From an uncultured Olsenella sp. (lineage in GTDB: Bacteria > Actinomycetota > Coriobacteriia > Coriobacteriales > Atopobiaceae): a DNA stretch of 64,000 nt. Below the pieces are notes generated by a model that saw only the letters and a list, made by a program, of their open reading frames with translations, was not told where the DNA came from and ran no database searches. The stretch is taken from positions 62,001-126,000 of the forward strand of contig CASEQJ010000001.1 in assembly GCA_949290055.1 (NCBI GenBank), read 5' to 3'. The translations under genes were made by a program, and so were the position numbers. Positions 41,930-50,345 of this stretch are shown here, piece by piece (the stretch's first letter is position 1; each line of letters starts with the position of its first letter).

Positions 41930-42865
41930 ATGATCTCCACCGTCACGCTCAACACCTCCATCGACAAGGCCTACCGGCTTGCCTGCCCGCTCGTCGACGG
42001 TACGGTCATGCGTGTCGAGACCTGCATCGACGTCGCCGGCGGAAAGGGCCTGAACGCAGCGCGCGCCGTCGCTACCTGCGGCGAGAAGGTCGTCGCCACC
42101 GGCTTCGTAGGCGGCAACAACGGCCGCCTGCTTTGCGAGCTGCTCGACGAAGACGGCATAGAGCACGACTTCGTGCACGTGAAGGCCGAGACGCGCTGCT
42201 GCGTCAACGTGCTCGAGCCCGACGGACGCTCGACCGAGTTCCTCGAGCCGGGCCGCCCGGTGGGCAGCGAGGAGGTCGCTGCGGTCCGCGCGAAGATCGC
42301 CGAGGTCGCCCAGCGCGCCGACGTCGTCACCTTCAACGGCAGCGTCCCCGCCGGGGCCGGCATGGACATATACCGAGAGCTCGTCGGCGTGGTTCGCGCC
42401 GCGGGCAAGCCCGCGATCCTCGACACCTCCGGCACGCTCCTGGTGAACAGCCTTGAGGCGCGCCCCACCATGATCAAGCCCAACACCGACGAGATCCAGG
42501 CGATTCTTGGCAGGAAGCCCGAGTCCATTGACGAGATCGTCGCCGCGGCGCGCGAGGTGCACGAGAAGTGCGGCATTGAGAAGGTCGTGGTCTCGCTCGG
42601 CGGCGACGGCTCCGTCATGGCCTGCGAGGAGGGCGTCTTCCGCGGGCACGCGCCGAAGATCGACGTGGTGAACCCCGTGGGCTCCGGCGACACCATGGTA
42701 GGGTCCTTCGCCGTGGCAATCGCGCGCGGCATGAGCGCGGAGGAGCAGCTCGCGTATGCCATGAGCTGCGCGAGCGCCAACTGCCTCACCGCGAGCACCG
42801 GGCACTTCGACATGGCGGTCGCCGACGAGCTCCGCTCTCGCACGAGCGTGGAGCGCGTCGCGTAG
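41930..42865 (+). CDS. PfkB-family kinase: tagatose-6-phosphate / 1-phosphofructokinase type
   Basis: 311 residues. It starts MISTVTLNTSIDKAY. It has the ribokinase-family GGKGLNAARAV near residue 38 and the C-terminal anion-hole motif NPVGSGDTMVG with the catalytic Asp. LacC and FruK types share these. Its location opposite the IIA operon, together with AgaS and a GatY-like aldolase, suggests phosphorylation of tagatose-6-P to tagatose-1,6-bisphosphate. A second PfkB gene (47281-48198) sits with the fructose PTS and is the better FruK. The ATG has AAAAGGAG upstream. Confidence 0.85.
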   Translation: MISTVTLNTSIDKAYRLACPLVDGTVMRVETCIDVAGGKGLNAARAVATCGEKVVATGFVGGNNGRLLCELLDEDGIEHDFVHVKAETRCCVNVLEPDGRSTEFLEPGRPVGSEEVAAVRAKIAEVAQRADVVTFNGSVPAGAGMDIYRELVGVVRAAGKPAILDTSGTLLVNSLEARPTMIKPNTDEIQAILGRKPESIDEIVAAAREVHEKCGIEKVVVSLGGDGSVMACEEGVFRGHAPKIDVVNPVGSGDTMVGSFAVAIARGMSAEEQLAYAMSCASANCLTASTGHFDMAVADELRSRTSVERVA

Positions 42866-42909
42866 CGTCCCCGTCCCGAGGTTCTTCTCGCCCGCCTTCC
42901 CTCGATGTT

Positions 42910-42962
42910 TTGGGCAACAAGTTTGATGCACAATCCGGTTTTGCATCAAACTTGTTGCCCAA
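42910..42962. repeat. large inverted repeat of the GGGCAACA family
   Basis: Arms of 21 bp (42910-42930 and 42942-42962; core GGGCAACAAGTTTGATGCA) with an 11-base loop. The arm sequence recurs in the elements at 47027-47180 and 50077-50240, and the bases after the right arm are similar in all three. The gap between genes, 42866-43161, contains nothing else that could be identified. Confidence 0.8.
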
Positions 42963-43161
42963 TCTCATAGAAAACGCGACAAGAAGCCACCAATACCGCG
43001 GAATTGTTGGTCGCGCTTCCTTCTCATATAAAATATGTGCCCCAAAACATGAAGAATAGCCCGGGATACGACGCCCGCTCGAACACGGCGGCCTGCGTAC
43101 CCCAAAACCATGCTTTTCTTGGCAAGAACGGGCTCAGCAGGCGAGAAGAACCTCGGCGCGC

Positions 43162-43974
43162 CTATCGCTCGAACGGCCACTCCTCGCGCACGAGCGCCTC
43201 GATCGCCGCCGCAACGGCGTCGTCCTCGCAGGCGCCAATGTGCCAGCGGGCCGCCTCCTTGGCCTCCGGCATGGCGCCCTCCACCGCCACGGAGTGCTCC
43301 GCCCGCTCGAAGAGGGCAACGTCGTTGCCGGCGTCGCCAAAGACGACCGCCTCGCTCCGGTCGACCCCAAGGTAGTCGCAGAGCCACGCGAGCGCGGCCC
43401 CCTTGTTCCACCCGCTCGGCATGACGTTGCTGAACATGGCCTGGGGCACGTCGAAGTCGAGGCCGTCCACCTCCTCGTTGAGGCGCGCCACGAGCTCACG
43501 GGTGTCGTCCAGCGTCCCCCTTATGAAGATGTTCGCCTTGGAGACGGGGGCGTCGGGCAGATCAGCGTCGAGGCACTCGCGCGCATAGCGCGGAAACGCC
43601 ACGGCCAGGTCGTCGCGCGACCCCTGGACCAGACACGGCTCGCTGCCCCGAAAGACAATCAGGCCCGTGCCGGGAACCTCACGGAGCACGGCCATGGCCG
43701 CGCGGAGCGCCTCCGGCTCGAGCCCCCGCTCGAGCACCGGCTCGCCGTCGTGGTAGACCTGCAGGCCGTTTGTGGCAATCGCCGTCGCGCAGCACGCCTC
43801 GTCGCCGCCGAAGAAGGCCGGAATCCACGAGTGGAAGCGGCCCGAGGCCGGCCCCGCCACGATCCCGGCGTCCAGCGCCGCGTGCAGCGCCGCGACGGTC
43901 CGCTCCGACACGCGCGCGCTGCCATACGGCAGGATCGTTCCGTCAATGTCCGTGAGAATGAGCTTTATCGCCAT
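43162..43974 (-). CDS. HAD-IIB (Cof-like) sugar phosphatase
   Basis: 270 residues. Motif I is LTDIDGTILPYG (residues 6-17), the C-terminal motif IV is VVFGDAGNDVALFE, and the Lys of motif III is in GWNKGAALAWL. A C2B cap fills the middle, as in Cof-type phosphatases. It probably dephosphorylates a sugar phosphate. It is 21 bases after the DeoR regulator gene on the same strand, so it is likely in one operon with it. Confidence 0.9.
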   Translation of the reverse strand: MAIKLILTDIDGTILPYGSARVSERTVAALHAALDAGIVAGPASGRFHSWIPAFFGGDEACCATAIATNGLQVYHDGEPVLERGLEPEALRAAMAVLREVPGTGLIVFRGSEPCLVQGSRDDLAVAFPRYARECLDADLPDAPVSKANIFIRGTLDDTRELVARLNEEVDGLDFDVPQAMFSNVMPSGWNKGAALAWLCDYLGVDRSEAVVFGDAGNDVALFERAEHSVAVEGAMPEAKEAARWHIGACEDDAVAAAIEALVREEWPFER

Positions 43975-43995
43975 GGTCCCCCCTTGGTCGCTGTC

Positions 43996-44766
43996 TCAGT
44001 ATATGATGCGGCAGCCAAGCTCCTCGCCGTCGGCGCGGACGGCGTCGCCGGGGTCAGCGTCGGTAATGAGCGCCTCCACGTCGGCGAGCGTGCCAAACCA
44101 CAGCAGTCCCGGCGCCCCCACCTTCGAGGAGTCGAGCAGCACGTAGGTTCGCTCCGCGCAGGCGAGAAACGCGCGCTTGAGCTCGGCCATATCCTGGTTG
44201 TTGGTCATGAGGCCGCGCCCCGGCACGTAGGAGGTCGGCGAGACGAACGCCTTGTCGGGGTGGAGCACCTCGAGGGTGCGCAGCGCGAGTGGACCGGCCG
44301 TGTAGCGGTGGCTCTTGCGCAGGCTGCCGCCGAGCATGATCACGTCGAGCGAGGGGGCGGAGCGGTCCACGTAGTCGGCGATCGTGAGGTCGTCGGTCAC
44401 GACGGTGACGCCCGTGCGAGCGGAGATCGCGCGCACGAACTCGAGCGCCGTGGTGCCCGAGTCAACGAGCACGGAGTCGCCGTCCTCCACCAAGGGCGCC
44501 GCGAGGCGCGCAATGGAGCGCTTGGCCTCGACGTTCACGTTTATGCGTCGCTCCTGCACGGAGACCGTGAGCGTCTTCGAGAGCGAGACCGCGCCGCCGT
44601 GCGTGCGGCGCAGCTTGCCGTCGCGCGCGAGGGCGTCGAGGTCGGCGCGCGCCGTCACGCGACTGACGCCAAAGGCCTCGGCAAGCTGCGTGACCTGCAC
44701 CGACGTTGCGCGGTCGAGCATGGACAGGATCGCGGCGCGGCGCTCCTCGGAGGACATGTCTGGCAT
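43996..44766 (-). CDS. DeoR/GlpR family transcriptional regulator
   Basis: 256 residues. The N-terminal HTH (TQLAEAFGVSRVTARADLDAL) is followed by the DeoR signature with RRTHGGAVSL, then a sensor domain with VDSGTTALEFVR and a late LLDSSKVG (the usual sugar-phosphate binding region). The start at 44766 or 44757 precedes SSEERRAAIL. It is divergent from the aldolase gene at 45162 and upstream of the HAD phosphatase, so it may control either. A long inverted repeat lies between it and the aldolase. Confidence 0.9.
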   Translation of the reverse strand: MPDMSSEERRAAILSMLDRATSVQVTQLAEAFGVSRVTARADLDALARDGKLRRTHGGAVSLSKTLTVSVQERRINVNVEAKRSIARLAAPLVEDGDSVLVDSGTTALEFVRAISARTGVTVVTDDLTIADYVDRSAPSLDVIMLGGSLRKSHRYTAGPLALRTLEVLHPDKAFVSPTSYVPGRGLMTNNQDMAELKRAFLACAERTYVLLDSSKVGAPGLLWFGTLADVEALITDADPGDAVRADGEELGCRIIY

Positions 44767-45161
44767 GGGGCGGACCGTTCTTCTCGTCTGGCGTTTGTGT
44801 ACGAAATGTGTTTCCTTTGCTTTCCTTATAGGCAATCTAACACATTGCCTTTGCTTTCTTTTTGACAAGAGCCGGCCAAGCGATTTTGTCTGGGTACTTT
44901 TTGAGGCACACCAAAAGTATCTTGGTCGCAGCCCAAGCTTCTGAGCTGCTCGTTTTCCGAAGCGAGCCACCCGGCTACTCGACGGTCACCCAAAAAAGTA
45001 CCCAGACAATAACAACGACGGCCCACAGGCCCAGAAACGCCCTTCGTTTGCTTTCCCTTCCGCCGCGCGCGGCAGGCCGCCCGCCACACGCGACGTGGTT
45101 CCTCTCCGGCGCACGAACGTACAATGACGGCATCAGCCGGTTTTGAGGAAGGGAGTTTACC
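44767..45161. promoter_or_regulatory. 395-bp divergent region between deoR and the aldolase gene
   Basis: It contains the inverted repeat TTGTCTGGGTACTTTTT (44886-44902) and its complement (44992-45008), about 90 bases apart. It also holds an AT-rich stretch near 44810-44870 and the 10-mer GTTCTTCTCG (44777-44786). Promoters for both genes should lie here. No gene is supported. Confidence 0.55.
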
Positions 45162-46013
45162 ATGCTCGTCACCACCAAGGAGATGCTGCTCGACGCCCAG
45201 GCCAACCACTATGCGGTCGGCGCCTTCAACATCGAGAGCCTCGAGTTCGTCATGGCCGTACTCGCGGCCGCCGAGGAGACCAAGTCCCCGGTGATCATGC
45301 AGACCACGCCCGGCACCGTGAAGTTTGCCGGCCTGGACTACTTCTACGGCATGGTCAAGGCCGCGGCCGCGCGCGCCAGCGTCCCGGTGGCCCTCCACCT
45401 CGACCACGGCGACGGCTACGACCGCTGCATGCAGGCCCTGCGCACCGGCTACACCTCCGTCATGATCGACGGCTCCCACGAGAGCTTCGAGGACAACATC
45501 GCCCTCACCAAGCTCGTCGCCGATGCTGGTCGCGCCATGGGCGTGCCCGTCGAGGCCGAGCTCGGCAAGGTCGGCGGCAAGGAGGACGACGGCCCGGCGG
45601 TCGAGGGCGAGAACCCCTACACCGACCCCGACGAGGCCCGCGAGTTCGTCGAGCGCACCGGCTGCACCTCGCTCGCCATTGGCGTCGGCACCGCGCACGG
45701 CGTCTACACCGAGACCCCGCACATTGAGCAGGACGTCGTCAAGGCCATTCGCGCCGCCGTCGACGTGCCACTCGTGCTCCACGGCACCTCCGGCGTGCCT
45801 GACGAGCAGGTCGCCGAGGCCGTGAAGAACGGCATCTGCAAGGTCAACTACGCCACCGAGCTGCGTCAGGCCTACATGCGTGGCTTCATGGGCTACATGG
45901 CCGAGAACCCCGGCGCCTTCGATCCCAAGAAGCCGGCCAAGCCGGGCATGGCCGAGATCACCGAGCTGGTCAAGGTTCGCATGAACAACCTCGGCTCCGT
46001 CGGCCGCGCGTAG
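45162..46013 (+). CDS. class II tagatose/fructose-bisphosphate aldolase (GatY/KbaY type)
   Basis: 283 residues, typical of the GatY/KbaY subfamily. It starts MLVTTKEMLLDAQANHYAVG. Zinc ligands are in LHLDHGDGY, GVGTAHGVY and LHGTSGVP. AELGKVGGKED is also diagnostic. It cleaves tagatose- or fructose-1,6-bisphosphate to DHAP and glyceraldehyde-3-P. With AgaS and the PfkB kinase it would complete the amino-sugar route; it could also be the general glycolytic aldolase. The ATG has GGAAGGGAG upstream. Confidence 0.9.
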   Translation: MLVTTKEMLLDAQANHYAVGAFNIESLEFVMAVLAAAEETKSPVIMQTTPGTVKFAGLDYFYGMVKAAAARASVPVALHLDHGDGYDRCMQALRTGYTSVMIDGSHESFEDNIALTKLVADAGRAMGVPVEAELGKVGGKEDDGPAVEGENPYTDPDEAREFVERTGCTSLAIGVGTAHGVYTETPHIEQDVVKAIRAAVDVPLVLHGTSGVPDEQVAEAVKNGICKVNYATELRQAYMRGFMGYMAENPGAFDPKKPAKPGMAEITELVKVRMNNLGSVGRA

Positions 46014-46077
46014 GGTATAAAGGGACAGCTTCTTCGTCTCGCTGGGCGGTGCGTCTTTGGGCGCGCCGCCCTTCTCG

Positions 46078-46884
46078 TTACTCCTCGAACAGCGCCTGCA
46101 CGACCTCGACGCTGCGCTCGCCCTGGTTGCAGGCCTCAAAGACCATACCCTCCGGGTCCTTCTCCATGATCACGAGGTCAACGTCGTCGGGCTTGGCAAA
46201 GCGCAGGAAGGAGCGGCCGGCGCCGACCTTGCTCGAGTCCATGAGCACGATCTTGGTCCGTGCGTGCTTGAGGAACTCGACCTTCGCGTAGGCGGTCTGC
46301 TCGTACTCGGCGAGGAAGCCGAAACTCGGCTCAAAGCCGTCGGCGCCGAGAAACACCTGGTCGAGGTATATGTCGGCAAGGCTCGCCCCCACGAGCGGCC
46401 CGTAGTAGTGACGGTACTTGCGCGCGAGAATCCCGCCCGTGGACATGATCGTGACGTCGGGGAGGTACTGCTCGGCGTACTCGATTATGTGGCAGGAATT
46501 GGTAACTATGGTCAGATCGTGCTTGCCCCGCAGGGCCTTGACGAACTCCAGCGTCGTGGAGCCGCTGCCCACAAGGATCATCTCCCCGTCGCTCACGCAC
46601 TCCGCAGCGCGGCGGGCAATCGCCTGCTTGGCGCGGGCGTTCTTGCGGACGCGCTCGGAGACGCGCGGAATCACGTACTCGGAGACGGGAACCGCCCCGC
46701 CGTGCGTGCGCTTGAGTCGTCCCTCGCCCTCGAGGTAGTCGAGGTCCGCGCGCGCCGTGACAGCAGACACCCCGCACTCGCGGCAAATGTCGGCAATGAG
46801 CACCGACGAGTGGTTCTCGAGCATATCGATTATGCGCTGACGACGCTCGACGGCTAGCATGCGCCCCTGGTTCCCCTGAGACAT
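46078..46884 (-). CDS. DeoR/GlpR family transcriptional regulator (fructose cluster)
   Basis: 268 residues. The HTH domain (IADICRECGVSAVTARADLDYL) and RLKRTHGGAV are followed by a sensor domain with LVGSGSTTLEFVKAL and LMDSSKVGAG. It is upstream of and on the same strand side as no other gene, but its start region faces fruK after 396 bases of repeats. It is a likely regulator of the fruK-fruBC genes. The ATG at 46884 has GGAAGGGGG upstream; the extension upstream is non-coding in character. Confidence 0.9.
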   Translation of the reverse strand: MSQGNQGRMLAVERRQRIIDMLENHSSVLIADICRECGVSAVTARADLDYLEGEGRLKRTHGGAVPVSEYVIPRVSERVRKNARAKQAIARRAAECVSDGEMILVGSGSTTLEFVKALRGKHDLTIVTNSCHIIEYAEQYLPDVTIMSTGGILARKYRHYYGPLVGASLADIYLDQVFLGADGFEPSFGFLAEYEQTAYAKVEFLKHARTKIVLMDSSKVGAGRSFLRFAKPDDVDLVIMEKDPEGMVFEACNQGERSVEVVQALFEE

Positions 46885-47280
46885 GGCGACCCCCTTCCAC
46901 GAGAAGGGTACGGCGTCTGGGGAGGCAGGACGCTTTCTACGGTCTTTTTTTCTCGCAAAGCGAAAGAATCCGTCGGCGGACGGCGAGCTTGCGGCCGCGA
47001 ACGGCTTGGTAAGGAAACGGCCTTGCTTTGGGCAAAAACTTTGATGCCGAGCGAGCAGCGTCTGTCCCAATCGCCACGTTCTTCTCGGTTGTGGATAAGT
47101 TCTTGATGCAAAACCTGCAAAAGCTCGTCAGCACATAAAACCTGTTGCCCAAAACATAGGGAAACCGCAAGAAAACGACCTTCCCGAGAGCACGCAGACC
47201 CTCAAAATGCAAAACCCCCGCTTTCCAAGCAGGAAAACGGGGGCGAGAAGAACGTGCGCTCCAAGGGTCTCCGCCCAAGG
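46885..47280. other. 396-bp intergenic region dominated by a dispersed repeat
   Basis: It holds the GGGCAACA-family element (47027-47180) and two inverted copies of the 10-mer GTTCTTCTCG (47078-47087 on plus, 47244-47253 on minus). No gene or clear promoter was seen. Confidence 0.6.
47027..47180. repeat. dispersed repeat, copy A
   Basis: About 150 bp. It starts TTTGGGCAAAAACTTTGATG. It contains CCACGTTCTTCTCGGTTGTG in the middle, then TTGATGCAAAACCT and CACATAAAACCTGTTGCCCA, and ends with an AGAAA-type tail. Copy B at 50077-50240 has the same order of blocks. Neither encodes a protein. Confidence 0.75.
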
Positions 47281-48198
47281 CTACGAGAGCCGCGTCACCT
47301 CAATCGACTTGGCAATCTCGTCAACGAGCGCAAAGTCTCCGAGGCCGGCGCACATGGCGACGTTGCCGCCCGTGGCCATGGCGCGCACCAGGGCCGGCTC
47401 GACCTCGTCGCGCGCGCCGAGCCACGCGGAGAGAAAGCTCGCCAGCGTGGCGTCGCCGGCGCAGGCCGTGGAGAGCACCTTCACCTTGGCCGCGCTCGCG
47501 CGCCAGACGTGCTCGCCGTTCGAGAAGTACGCGCCCTCGCCGCCAAGCGTGAGCAGCACGTTCTTTGCGCCGCGCTCGTGAAGGTGCGCGAGCGCGGAGA
47601 GGATGTCGCCCTCGTCGCTCACGTCCACGCCAAAGATCTCCGCGACCTCCTCGTCGTTGGGCTTGATCAGCAGCGGGTGGCGCTCAACGAGCTCGGCGAG
47701 GTGCGGGTGGGAAATGTCGAGCACGAACTCGGCGCCCTTCTCCTGGCACACGTCGATCAGCTCGTCGTAGTAGGAGGCGTCCATCTCGGGCGAGAGGCTG
47801 CCGGAGACCACGAGGCACTCCAGGTCGTCGAGCCCGCGCAGAAGCTCCAGCATTTCCACCTGCTTCTCGCGGCTCACGGGCGCGCCCGCGTTGGGGAACT
47901 TGTACTCCCCCTCCGGCGTGGTCACGAAAATGTTGACACGGGTTATGCCGTCGATCTGGACCGGGCGCACCGGGCAGCGCTTCTCGGCCTCGCGAACAAT
48001 GTAGTCACCGGAGAAGCCGCCGAAGAAGCCCAGAATCACCGAGTCCACCCCGTAGTGCTTCAGCGTGAAGGAGACGTTCAGCCCCTTGCCGTTGGGGGTG
48101 TAGACGGCGTCGCGCGTGCGGTTGACCTTCTTGGTGGTGAGGGTGTCCGCGTTGACGTTCATGTCAACCGCGGGGTTGGTGGTGAGGGTGTAGATCAC
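47281..48198 (-). CDS. fruK: 1-phosphofructokinase
   Basis: 305 residues, PfkB family. It starts MIYTLTTNPAVDMNV, as in FruK. It has NGKGLNVSFTLKHYG and LIKPNDEEV. The C-terminal anion-hole motif reads STACAGDATLAS, with Cys where GAGD normally has Gly; the catalytic Asp is retained. It converts fructose-1-phosphate to fructose-1,6-bisphosphate. It follows the fructose PTS IIBC gene by 81 bases with a GC-rich hairpin between them. Confidence 0.88.
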   Translation of the reverse strand: MIYTLTTNPAVDMNVNADTLTTKKVNRTRDAVYTPNGKGLNVSFTLKHYGVDSVILGFFGGFSGDYIVREAEKRCPVRPVQIDGITRVNIFVTTPEGEYKFPNAGAPVSREKQVEMLELLRGLDDLECLVVSGSLSPEMDASYYDELIDVCQEKGAEFVLDISHPHLAELVERHPLLIKPNDEEVAEIFGVDVSDEGDILSALAHLHERGAKNVLLTLGGEGAYFSNGEHVWRASAAKVKVLSTACAGDATLASFLSAWLGARDEVEPALVRAMATGGNVAMCAGLGDFALVDEIAKSIEVTRLS

Positions 48199-48233
48199 GG
48201 CTGCTCCTCTCAGCGCTTCTCGTAGGGACAGAA

Positions 48234-48258
48234 GGGGCCCGGCGCGCGGCCGGGCCCC
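48234..48258 (-). promoter_or_regulatory. intercistronic hairpin between PTS IIBC and fruK
   Basis: GGGGCCCGG (48234-48242) pairs with CCGGGCCCC (48250-48258). On the minus strand there is no T-run after it, so it is more likely an mRNA-stabilising or attenuating stem than a full terminator. Confidence 0.5.
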
Positions 48259-48279
48259 AGGACGTGTGCTCGCTCAGAG

Positions 48280-49788
48280 CTACTCGGCGACCTTGCCGCC
48301 GTTCTTGTCGTAATCGTACTTCTTGAAGAGCACGAAGAGAATGCCGCCAATGACCGCGCCAATGAGGATCGCGATCACCCACTGCAGGCCGCCGTCGACG
48401 ACGGGCAGCACGAGGAAGCCGCCGTGAGGCGCGGGGTCGTGGACGCCCATGAAGATCGTCAGAATGGCCGCAATGGCGGAGCCGAGCATCATGATCGGCA
48501 TGACGGGCCAAATGTTCTTGGTCATGAAGGGAATGGCGCCCTCGGTAATGTGGGTGCAGCCCAGGATGAAGTTGACCAGGCCGGCGTCGTGGTCCTCCTG
48601 CGAGAAGTACTTCTTGCCAACAATGACCGCGAAGGTGGTGATCAGCGGCGGGACGATGCAGGCGGCGGAGACGGCAGCCATGAAGTTGGTGCCGAAGTTG
48701 TAGGCCTCGGTGCCCACGCCGGCGGCAATGGCCTCGGTGAGCAGCAGGGTGCCGGTGGTGTAGGCGGCCTTGTTGACGGGGCCGCCCATGTCAAACGCGC
48801 ACATGCAGCCAATGGCCAGGCCCAGCGGCACGGGACCGGCGTTGTAGAGGCCCTGCAGGAAGTCCATCATGCCCTGGTTGATCGCAGCCATGGGGCCGGA
48901 AATGCCCAGCATGACGAGGCCAACAATGAAGGTGGAGCACAGCGGGTAGAGGAACATGGCCTTGAGGCCGTTCAGGCTCTGGGGCAGCCCGCTGAAGACC
49001 TTCTCCAGCGCGACGATCACATAGCCGGCGAGGAAGCCGCCGATTATGCCGCCGAGGAAGCCAAAGCCCACGCCCGCGCCGCCGGCGTCAATGAGGCCGG
49101 TCTCAGCGTTGACGGGCAGGCCCTGAATGGAAATCATGCCGGCGACGAAGCCGGGGACCAGCGCCGGGCGCTTGCCAATGGACTCGGCGATGTAGGCCGA
49201 GAGCACGGGCACCATGAGGTTCATGGCAATGCCGCCAATAATCTTGAGCATGGCGGCGAAGGAGTTGTAGTCGGAGGCCGTGGAGTCGTAGGACGTGATG
49301 CCCCAGAGGAACGACAGGGCCGTGAGCACGCCGCCGGCGACGACGAAGACCAGCATGTGGCTGACGCCGTTCATGAGGTGGCGGTAGATCTGGTGGCCGA
49401 CGGACTCCTTCTCGACGACCTCATCGGCCGACGCGTTGGCGACCTCGGCGGTGAGCTCGCCCTCGGCCTTGGCGGCGAGCGCCTTGTCGATCAGGCCCTC
49501 CGGGTCCTTGATCGCAGCGGTCACGCCGACGCTCACGAGGGGCTTGCCCTCAAAGCGCTCCGGCTGGACGTCCTTGTCGGCGGCAATGATGACGGCCTTG
49601 CAGGCCTTGATCTCTGCGGGCGTCACCTCGTTCTCCGCACCGACCTGACCCTGGGTCTCCACCTTAATGGTGAGGCCCTTGGCAGCGGCGGCCTTCTCCA
49701 GGGCCTCCTTGGCCATGTAGGTGTGGGCAATGCCCGTTGGGCAGCCCGTCACGGCAAGAAGGTCGTAGGTAGTCTTCTCGTCTGCCAT
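48280..49788 (-). CDS. PTS fructose-family EIIBC component
   Basis: 502 residues. The IIB domain (about 5-105) has the phosphorylated Cys in VTGCPTGIAHTYMAK. The IIC domain (about 125-500) has the fructose-family motifs FDMGGPVNKAAY and GCTHITEGAIPF. No IIA domain is fused and none is adjacent, so phosphate must come from a IIA encoded elsewhere. It imports fructose as fructose-1-phosphate for fruK. The ATG at 49788 has AAAGGAGCG upstream. Confidence 0.93.
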   Translation of the reverse strand: MADEKTTYDLLAVTGCPTGIAHTYMAKEALEKAAAAKGLTIKVETQGQVGAENEVTPAEIKACKAVIIAADKDVQPERFEGKPLVSVGVTAAIKDPEGLIDKALAAKAEGELTAEVANASADEVVEKESVGHQIYRHLMNGVSHMLVFVVAGGVLTALSFLWGITSYDSTASDYNSFAAMLKIIGGIAMNLMVPVLSAYIAESIGKRPALVPGFVAGMISIQGLPVNAETGLIDAGGAGVGFGFLGGIIGGFLAGYVIVALEKVFSGLPQSLNGLKAMFLYPLCSTFIVGLVMLGISGPMAAINQGMMDFLQGLYNAGPVPLGLAIGCMCAFDMGGPVNKAAYTTGTLLLTEAIAAGVGTEAYNFGTNFMAAVSAACIVPPLITTFAVIVGKKYFSQEDHDAGLVNFILGCTHITEGAIPFMTKNIWPVMPIMMLGSAIAAILTIFMGVHDPAPHGGFLVLPVVDGGLQWVIAILIGAVIGGILFVLFKKYDYDKNGGKVAE

Positions 49789-49985
49789 GCTCGCTCCTTT
49801 CCTTCTCCTCTTCTGTCCCGTTTTCTCCACGGGAACACCACATAACTCGTATTATGCCGCAGAGTTTCGCAGAAAAGCGAAAGAAACCGAAAGAAAGTCG
49901 ATATTCTGTAATCGATACCATTTGCCGTCAAAACCGTGCCGTCGGTGGTTTCTCTTTCCAGATACCACCGCAAATCGAAAGCTCA

Positions 49986-50012
49986 CCTAAATGGGGTCAG
50001 ACCCCTTTTAGG
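49986..50012. repeat. REP-like palindrome (GGGGTC-A-GACCCC type)
   Basis: 13-bp arms with a single mismatch, CCTAAATGGGGTC and GACCCCTTTTAGG, around one A. The core is shared with 28104-28140. Confidence 0.8.
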
Positions 50013-50076
50013 CAAACGGAAACCGAGCGAGAAGGACGTCGGGTCGCGGCGCCGTCACGCCCGTGCGGAGGGGAGG

Positions 50077-50240
50077 TTTTGGGCAACAACTTTGATGCCC
50101 GATTCGCCCGGAGACGAGGAATTGACGTCAAACGCCACGTTCTTCTCGGTTGTGAGCAAAACGATTGATGCAAAACCTACGAAAGGCTGGCTACACATAA
50201 AACCTGTTGCCCACAACCAGAGAAAGCGACACGAAATCGG
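50077..50240. repeat. dispersed repeat, copy B
   Basis: About 160 bp. It begins TTTTGGGCAACAACTTTGAT and shares with copy A the blocks CCACGTTCTTCTCGGTTGTG, TTGATGCAAAACCTnC and CACATAAAACCTGTTGCCCA. Its tail (CAGAGAAAGCGACACGAAA) resembles the tails of the other two copies. Confidence 0.75.
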
Positions 50241-50345
50241 CCCGCCCGCATGCACGGGAGGGCCAGAAACCCAAAACCTTGGTTTTGCAGACGGACGAGA
50301 AGGACCTCAGGCCGAGAACCTCAGGCCGAGGGCCTCGGGCCGCGG

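Larger units (their letters stand above)
49789..50345. other. 557-bp intergenic region with repeats
   Basis: It contains the palindrome at 49986-50012, dispersed repeat copy B (50077-50240) and, at 50290-50340, a short tandem of CTCAGGCCGAG units next to the end of the ROK gene. The fruBC promoter should lie near 49800-49980, which is AT-rich. No gene is supported. Confidence 0.6.

Noticed and set aside
46014..46077. Terminator between the aldolase and the second deoR gene
   Set aside because: A GGGCGG/CCGCCC stem can be drawn, but its loop is long and there is no T-run, so it was not listed.
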